From the NCBI GenBank assembly GCA_030630445.1, contig DAOVNC010000078.1, positions 1-10,954 of the forward strand: DNA of 10,954 nt, given 5' to 3'. Below, piece after piece: positions 7,601 to 10,954 of the stretch (positions within the stretch are counted from its first letter, which is position 1; each line of letters begins with the position of its first letter). Position numbers and translations under genes: made by a program. Under the pieces are notes generated by a model. The model saw nothing but the letters and a program-made list of their open reading frames with translations. It did not search any database and had not been told where the DNA came from. This DNA is from Kiritimatiellales bacterium (GTDB lineage Bacteria > Verrucomicrobiota > Kiritimatiellia > Kiritimatiellales > Pontiellaceae).

Positions 7601-10600
7601 GCCTGCGGCCACATCGACCAGCCGCAGTTCCACAGCCCCCGCACCGTTGGTGACACCAAAGCGGTAGAGGTTGTCGGCCTCACCGGCCTCGTAGGTATTG
7701 GAAACCGAGAGGCTGCCACTGATCGGAAGGTCGCCGAGGTTGGGCACAACCTGTTCCCCGAGACTGTGCAGCACGGCACTGGAGGTTCCTGTGCCGATCC
7801 AGCTTGCGGTGGGATTTTGCCCGAGGCTGGCCACCATCAAATAGTAGGTGCCGGGCGGGATGGTGGAGGCGCCGCTTTCGGGCAGCAGGATATAGTGTTC
7901 GTCGTCGGGCTTGGCCAGACGCGGCATGGCGCCGATGCTGGCGCCGGGAGAATAGGTTGCATGTTGGGACATGCTCCAGGTGGGCACGTGCGCCTCGCGG
8001 ATGTAGAGCGTGGTTTCGCCGACGGTGTTTTCGAGCCGCACCTTCCAGTTTTTGGTGTCGGGAGGAATCTCGACCTCGAAATACCGCACGTCGCGAGCCG
8101 GCAGGTTATCGACCGGCGTGCTGCTATTGAAGGCGATCGCCTGCGGCTCGTAGGTCATGCCGATGCCAATAGCACTGCTGGCAAAACTAAAGTTTCCGGT
8201 GACCGTGGACGAGCTGTTGTAGAAGCCGATGTAATAGGTTCCGGGTGCGGTGAGCGGGCGGTCGATGCCCATGGATAGCAGGTATTTTGGATACACCTGC
8301 GAGCCGTCGGACGTGTAGCTGCGGTGTGTCCAGTCGCCGCCTTGCGTCAACCATTGGTTGCCGCTTGGCCAGAAGGTGGTGCTCCAGGGATAATACCATC
8401 CGGGGGCACCCGATGTTGACGGCAGTTCGTCGCGCCGGATATACATCCGGGGCCGGCTGCCGCTCCACTGCGTGGTGCGCAGTTCCCAGCCGATCACATT
8501 ATGCCCGTTGGTTTGGACGGGTACCTCAACCTTGTAGTATTTCCACGATTCGGGCAGCAGATCCACGTTGGAGTCGCCGCCACCGTCGAAGACGATGTCG
8601 GTCGCACCGGAGGTGATGATCCGCAGGGTGTATGAACCCGAACCGATCGAGCCTGCGCTGCGCGAATCGTTGATCATCAGCGACCAGGTTCCAGGGGCGG
8701 GCTCGCTCATGTTGATGATGGTGGTGTCGGTGTATTGGTAGCCATGCCCGGAGTAGGAGCCGTACGATGTGCCATTGGGGAAGTTGGTGTCGAGCCGCAG
8801 GTTCATTTCCGGACTCCCGACACGGCCGTCGAGCCGGATTTCCATGGCCAGCACACCGGGAGGCACCGTGAACTGGTAGCGCTGGATCTCGCCCTTGCCG
8901 TAGCTGCCGGGTTCCTCTTTTATTCCGGGATTCGGCAGGGTTTCGAGGTCGGTGAATGAGGCCTCGCCGTGGCTGTACAGGGTGGCGGAGGCGGCACCGG
9001 TTCCGATATAGCTGCCGGAGGGTGACTGCCCCTCAGAGGCGACCATGAGATAGTAGTCGCCGGAAGGGATGGCGGTCTGCCCGTTTTCGGGCAGGAGCGT
9101 GAAGTGTTCGGCGCCGGAAACCTGGAGGCGGGTCATGGTGCTGAAGTTGAGGCCGGGGGAGTAGGTCGGCCAGGCTCCCATCTGCCAGGTCGGCACGCGC
9201 GCTTCGCGGATGTAGAGCTGGCTTTCGCCGGAGGTGTTTTCCAGTTCGATCCGCCACGAGGGCGTGTTGGAGGGCACGGCGACCTTGTAGTATTCCACGT
9301 CGCGCGCAGGCAAGGCGGAGATGGCCGTGCTGCCGTTGAAGGCGATCGTCTGCGGCTCGTAGGTCATGCCGATGCCGATGGCGCTGCTGGCAAAGCTGAA
9401 GGTGCCGGTAACGGTCGACGAGCTATTGTAGAAGCCAACATAATAGCTGCCGGGTTCGAGCGGCGCGCCCATGGCCATGGAAAGTAGCGATTGCGGATAA
9501 ACCTGCCCTCCGGGGTCGTAGGTGTATCCGCTCCAGTCGCCACTGTAGGTCGACCATTGTTTGCCGCTCGGCCACTCCGTGTCGTTCCACGGATAGTACC
9601 ACGCCGACACTCCGGACTGTGCCGGCAGCAGGTCGTGCCGGATGTACATCTGGGGCCGTGAGTTGGTCCATTCCGCCATCCGCAGTTCCCAGCCTATGAC
9701 GGGATGTCCGTTGGTCTCTGCGGGAACCGTTACGTGGTAGAAGCGCCACTCTTCGGGCGGCAAAACGACATTGGTGTAGCCGCCGCCGTCGAAATCGAAA
9801 TCGGTGGTGCCGACGGCGCGCACTTCCAGCGTGTAGGATCCCGGCAAGGGATCGCCGGGTTGCCCCACCACAACCGACCAAGTGCCGGTGGAGGGGTTGG
9901 CGTGGGTGGTGATGTGCGTGTCGGTGTATTCATAGGCATGGCCGGAATAGATGCCGTAGCCCGGGCCTTTCGGAAACGCCTGGTCTGTCCTGAGGTAGAA
10001 GGACGGCGAACCGGTGGTGTTTTCCAGCCGCACTTCAAGCGCCTGGACGCCCGCCGCTACATCGAACTGGAAGAGTCCGACTTCGCCTGCTTCATAGGTT
10101 GCGGACTGCGAGAGGGTGCCTCCGGAATTCAGGGTGCCCATGCCGGTTGTTGCGGCCTCACCAATGCTGTGCAGCACGGCGCTGCTCGAGCCGGTTCCAA
10201 TGGTTGAACCGGAAGGCGACTGCCCTTCGCTGACGACCATGAGATTGTAGATGCCCGGCAGAATCGTGGTTTCGCCGCTTTGAGGCAGCAGGGTGAAGAG
10301 CTCGTCGCCGGTCTTCTGCAACCGGGTCATGGCAGAGAATGCGGCGTTGGGCGAGATGGTGTCGCCCGAGCTCAGCTGCCAGGTCGGGAGATAGGGTTCG
10401 CGGATATAGAGTTGCGATTCGCCCAAAGTGTTTTCCATCCGGATGCGCCACGAGGGCGTGTTGGAGGGTACGTCGACCGTGAAATATTCAACCGCGCGGG
10501 CGGGCAGGTTGGCCATGGTGTTGCTGCCGCCGTTGAAGTCGATGGGTTGCGGCTCGTAGGCCATTCCGGAGCCGATGGCACTGCTCGCAAAGCTGTAGTT

Positions 10601-10954
10601 TCCGGTAACCGTCGAGGAATTGTTGTAGAACGCGATATAGTAGCTGCCGGGTTCGAGCGGCGCGCCCATGCCCATCGAAATCAGCGGTTGCGGATAGTCC
10701 TGCCCGCCGGGATCATAGGTATAGCCGGACCAATCGCTGTTGCGGTTGGCCCACTGCTTGCCGCTCAACCATTCCATTCGGCTCCACGGGTACCAATAGG
10801 CTGTGGAGCTGGTGCCTTCGGGTAGCTGGTCGCGCCGAATGAGCATGTAGGGGCGTTCATTGGTCCAGGAGGTCATGCGCAATTCCCAGCCAATCACGTC
10901 TTGCCCAGTGATCTGCGCCGGTACCGTGACGTGGTAGAAATGGTGGCTTTTCGG
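4685..10954 (-). CDS. Giant repetitive extracellular PPC-like/FN3/BACON protein (5' end outside window)
   Basis: The minus frame is open from the window edge to TAG at 4687-4685, giving 2089 residues. The GTG at 10897 is internal, because the upstream codons continue the repeat pattern (FYHVTVP). Numbering from the window edge, three super-repeats of about 400 residues run to about residue 1216. Each has modules A, B and C with a shared pattern: Y-x-V-x-VP, E-x-RL, LYIR-like strand, PGxYY strand. Four diverged modules follow (starts about 1217, 1353, 1482, 1611). FN3 lies at about 1709-1797, a BACON-like domain at 1800-1881 and a second FN3 at 1882-1970. A calcium loop (DSDGDGFNNHEEF) starts at residue 1993, then a beta-rich tail ends in GFYKVEVQMK. 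The modules resemble pre-peptidase C-terminal domains, which are usually extracellular. No protease, lyase or hydrolase motif, membrane anchor or LPXTG signal is visible. The role is probably adhesion, scaffolding or glycan contact, which is inference; a catalytic domain could lie upstream. Confidence 0.88.
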   Translation of the reverse strand, partial: PKSHHFYHVTVPAQITGQDVIGWELRMTSWTNERPYMLIRRDQLPEGTSSTAYWYPWSRMEWLSGKQWANRNSDWSGYTYDPGGQDYPQPLISMGMGAPLEPGSYYIAFYNNSSTVTGNYSFASSAIGSGMAYEPQPIDFNGGSNTMANLPARAVEYFTVDVPSNTPSWRIRMENTLGESQLYIREPYLPTWQLSSGDTISPNAAFSAMTRLQKTGDELFTLLPQSGETTILPGIYNLMVVSEGQSPSGSTIGTGSSSAVLHSIGEAATTGMGTLNSGGTLSQSATYEAGEVGLFQFDVAAGVQALEVRLENTTGSPSFYLRTDQAFPKGPGYGIYSGHAYEYTDTHITTHANPSTGTWSVVVGQPGDPLPGSYTLEVRAVGTTDFDFDGGGYTNVVLPPEEWRFYHVTVPAETNGHPVIGWELRMAEWTNSRPQMYIRHDLLPAQSGVSAWYYPWNDTEWPSGKQWSTYSGDWSGYTYDPGGQVYPQSLLSMAMGAPLEPGSYYVGFYNSSSTVTGTFSFASSAIGIGMTYEPQTIAFNGSTAISALPARDVEYYKVAVPSNTPSWRIELENTSGESQLYIREARVPTWQMGAWPTYSPGLNFSTMTRLQVSGAEHFTLLPENGQTAIPSGDYYLMVASEGQSPSGSYIGTGAASATLYSHGEASFTDLETLPNPGIKEEPGSYGKGEIQRYQFTVPPGVLAMEIRLDGRVGSPEMNLRLDTNFPNGTSYGSYSGHGYQYTDTTIINMSEPAPGTWSLMINDSRSAGSIGSGSYTLRIITSGATDIVFDGGGDSNVDLLPESWKYYKVEVPVQTNGHNVIGWELRTTQWSGSRPRMYIRRDELPSTSGAPGWYYPWSTTFWPSGNQWLTQGGDWTHRSYTSDGSQVYPKYLLSMGIDRPLTAPGTYYIGFYNSSSTVTGNFSFASSAIGIGMTYEPQAIAFNSSTPVDNLPARDVRYFEVEIPPDTKNWKVRLENTVGETTLYIREAHVPTWSMSQHATYSPGASIGAMPRLAKPDDEHYILLPESGASTIPPGTYYLMVASLGQNPTASWIGTGTSSAVLHSLGEQVVPNLGDLPISGSLSVSNTYEAGEADNLYRFGVTNGAGAVELRLVDVAAGDPRFYLRKDGNLPRGPGYGIYSGHAYHHTSESVFTVPNPGTGTWSVVVADHDGETALQNGEYRLLITDKMPTELNFDELLNTNGNSNVAGGTLADNQRDYYRVEVPAMLDGDPVVGWYLTTSVTQGDAQTRVRKDLLPDDAGGGTTQIAFKSPAQVVVPPLLTPGIWYVEVKGVGATGYTLTSSAIWIERDWAMPAVGESITTPGLSVPLFGDSGVDIDGNPLPVDQGVDLENGFYHFYEVTVPADNAGLLRTQLEAISGNPNLYIRVGDAPTLDYSYNYQVQYDHRLTSTANTEYGNWVPYDGRYEMALEAGTWYIMVKADGASNARYRLKLSGGNVYIGGNVQDLALDGGVLTGQLLAEDDWRHYRVVVPTNAPVDWNITYSQESGNVDLYLRDTIPAGNDGTFSDIASGIRDWNLDQKNRGTPRPNYPGTGTHTVNMPPLRPGHVYYLGFIAQADASFSVSSGVSGGTIPVYEKVDFETGFVSTTLPAGTEVTYQVDVPPDAVRWIHSTTNTSALNVYLEQGTLPSQTTSDHKYWTSGNGSLNQYLLRVGDYWPWRPGYTYYFTVVNPGATPEPFILVMNGSKAAEIPQNLTAYDGTYADYVRVSWSSISGVAAYEVWRNTVDDKATATNLASGHASTTYYDYSAVPGQLYYYWASVHNVTNVAWFSNGDSGWRPGTGAISPSQRTHTAAGGGGTIEVTASGDTFWNATEALSWVVVNSGSPGTNNGTVVYTVSAYAGETARTGTVTVANQEFMVIQEAFGVPANVQATDGAFVDRTEVSWDALEDATRYYLYRNVVNNTVGASYIGYVTTNEYSDIGGIENRTYFYWVRPYNAGGQGGYSIPDTGFRGFGGVTQEWIGLYFPGGYPGDLADSDGDGFNNHEEFIADSIPTNALSYLRITNSVVLPAGFMIEWEPSASNRWYGVNWTNELSSDFTSLASGIEFPQNSYTDTLYGAEDAGFYKVEVQMK
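5831..7306 (-). repeat. Four diverged PPC-like modules after the super-repeats
   Basis: This part of the giant gene keeps the module pattern but not the A-B-C order. The first (start 7306, DYYRVEVPAMLDGDPVVGW) is clearly a shortened A module lacking the aromatic loop. Three more begin near 6897 (FYEVTVPADNAG), 6512 (HYRVVVPTNAPVDW) and 6124 (TYQVDVPPDAVRW). Each carries a later P-G-x-x-Y strand (LEAGTWYIMV, LRPGHVYYLGF, WRPGYTYYFTV). They look like older or faster-diverging members of the same family. Confidence 0.7.
7307..8542 (-). repeat. Super-repeat 3 of the giant protein
   Basis: Complete A-B-C unit of 1236 bp (412 residues), with module starts near 8542, 8085 and 7675. Its A-module loop differs from the others (HRSYTSDGSQ in place of SGYTYDPGGQ). 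Its C module ends in an altered linker (LNFDELLNTNGNSNVAGG) in place of the DFDGGG-SNV linker of the earlier copies. Confidence 0.85.
8543..9745 (-). repeat. Super-repeat 2 of the giant protein
   Basis: Complete A-B-C unit of 1203 bp (401 residues), with module starts near 9745, 9298 and 8889. The end of A shares a 27-bp exact block with copy 3 (9350-9376 versus 8141-8167). Module C is the most divergent of the three: it has NGTSYGSYSGHGY where copies 1 and 3 have a GPGYGIYSGHAY form. Confidence 0.87.
9746..10954 (-). repeat. Super-repeat 1 of the giant protein (slightly truncated at window edge)
   Basis: First visible copy of the A-B-C unit. Module A starts at the window edge, B at about 10490 and C at about 10083. 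The VIGWELR landmark of module A begins at 10897 and recurs at 9700 and 8497, so the first period is 1197 bp (399 residues). Module A shares a 30-bp exact block (10641-10670) with copy 2. Module C shares a 20-bp exact block (9933-9952) with copy 3. Confidence 0.85.

Noticed and set aside
7448..8278. 276-codon plus-strand open frame opposite super-repeat 3
   Set aside because: It mirrors the repetitive coding strand. Similar shadow frames appear opposite super-repeats 1 and 2 with the same phrases (GDRLRLVGHADA-like), showing they are derived from the repeats.
10895..10897. GTG at 10897 as the start of the giant protein
   Set aside because: The 19 codons upstream continue the repeat (FYHVTVPAQITGQD matches FYHVTVPAETNGHP in copy 2) and no signal peptide follows the GTG.
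8543..10954. Possible catalytic domain within the repeats
   Set aside because: No HEXXH, GDSL, catalytic triad or glycosidase acid pair was seen in conserved positions. The conserved residues are aromatic, Gly and Pro typical of beta-sandwich structure.

Overview
The window looks like chromosome of a secretion-rich, polysaccharide-degrading member of the Planctomycetota-Verrucomicrobiota-Chlamydiota superphylum, most likely Kiritimatiellota (Pontiella-like). This is inferred from moderately high GC coding DNA, a secreted multidomain GH20 hexosaminidase, and a giant secreted protein ending in a DxDxDG calcium-loop segment followed by a short beta-rich tail of a type I associate with that group. 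No rRNA or marker gene is present, so the placement is tentative.

Layout: (1) 1-1044 (+) is the 3' part of a zinc metalloprotease gene with a complete HEXXHXXGXXH motif; its start lies outside the window. (2) 1045-1409 is a noncoding spacer. It holds a nested inverted-repeat element of about 128 bp (1042-1169) that overlaps the protease stop codon, a possible 3'-end gene remnant on the minus strand (1205-1276), and a 14-bp direct repeat at a 33-bp interval (1282-1328) just upstream of the next gene. (3) 1410-2012 (+) is an FMN-dependent nitroreductase-family protein. (4) 2067-4628 (+) is an exported GH20 beta-N-acetylhexosaminidase with C-terminal accessory beta domains, 54 bp after the nitroreductase and possibly co-transcribed with it. 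(5) 4629-4684 is a convergent intergenic spacer with a strong hairpin. (6) 4685-10954 (-) is the 3' part of a very large gene (at least 2089 codons here, open at its 5' end) for a repetitive extracellular protein.

The giant protein is the most unusual object here. It carries three tandem super-repeats of about 400 residues. Each is made of three distantly related beta-sandwich modules (A, B, C) resembling bacterial pre-peptidase C-terminal (PPC) domains. Four more diverged modules follow, then FN3, a BACON-like domain, a second FN3, and a calcium-loop C-terminal segment. No catalytic motif was seen, so it is most simply an adhesive, scaffold or carbohydrate-contacting surface protein. Patchwork identity among the super-repeats suggests exchange between copies.

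Functionally, the metalloprotease, the hexosaminidase and the giant modular protein fit a lifestyle of breaking down extracellular glycoproteins or glycans. The nitroreductase is a housekeeping redox enzyme with no evident link. I see no phage, CRISPR, tRNA, rRNA or transposase gene.
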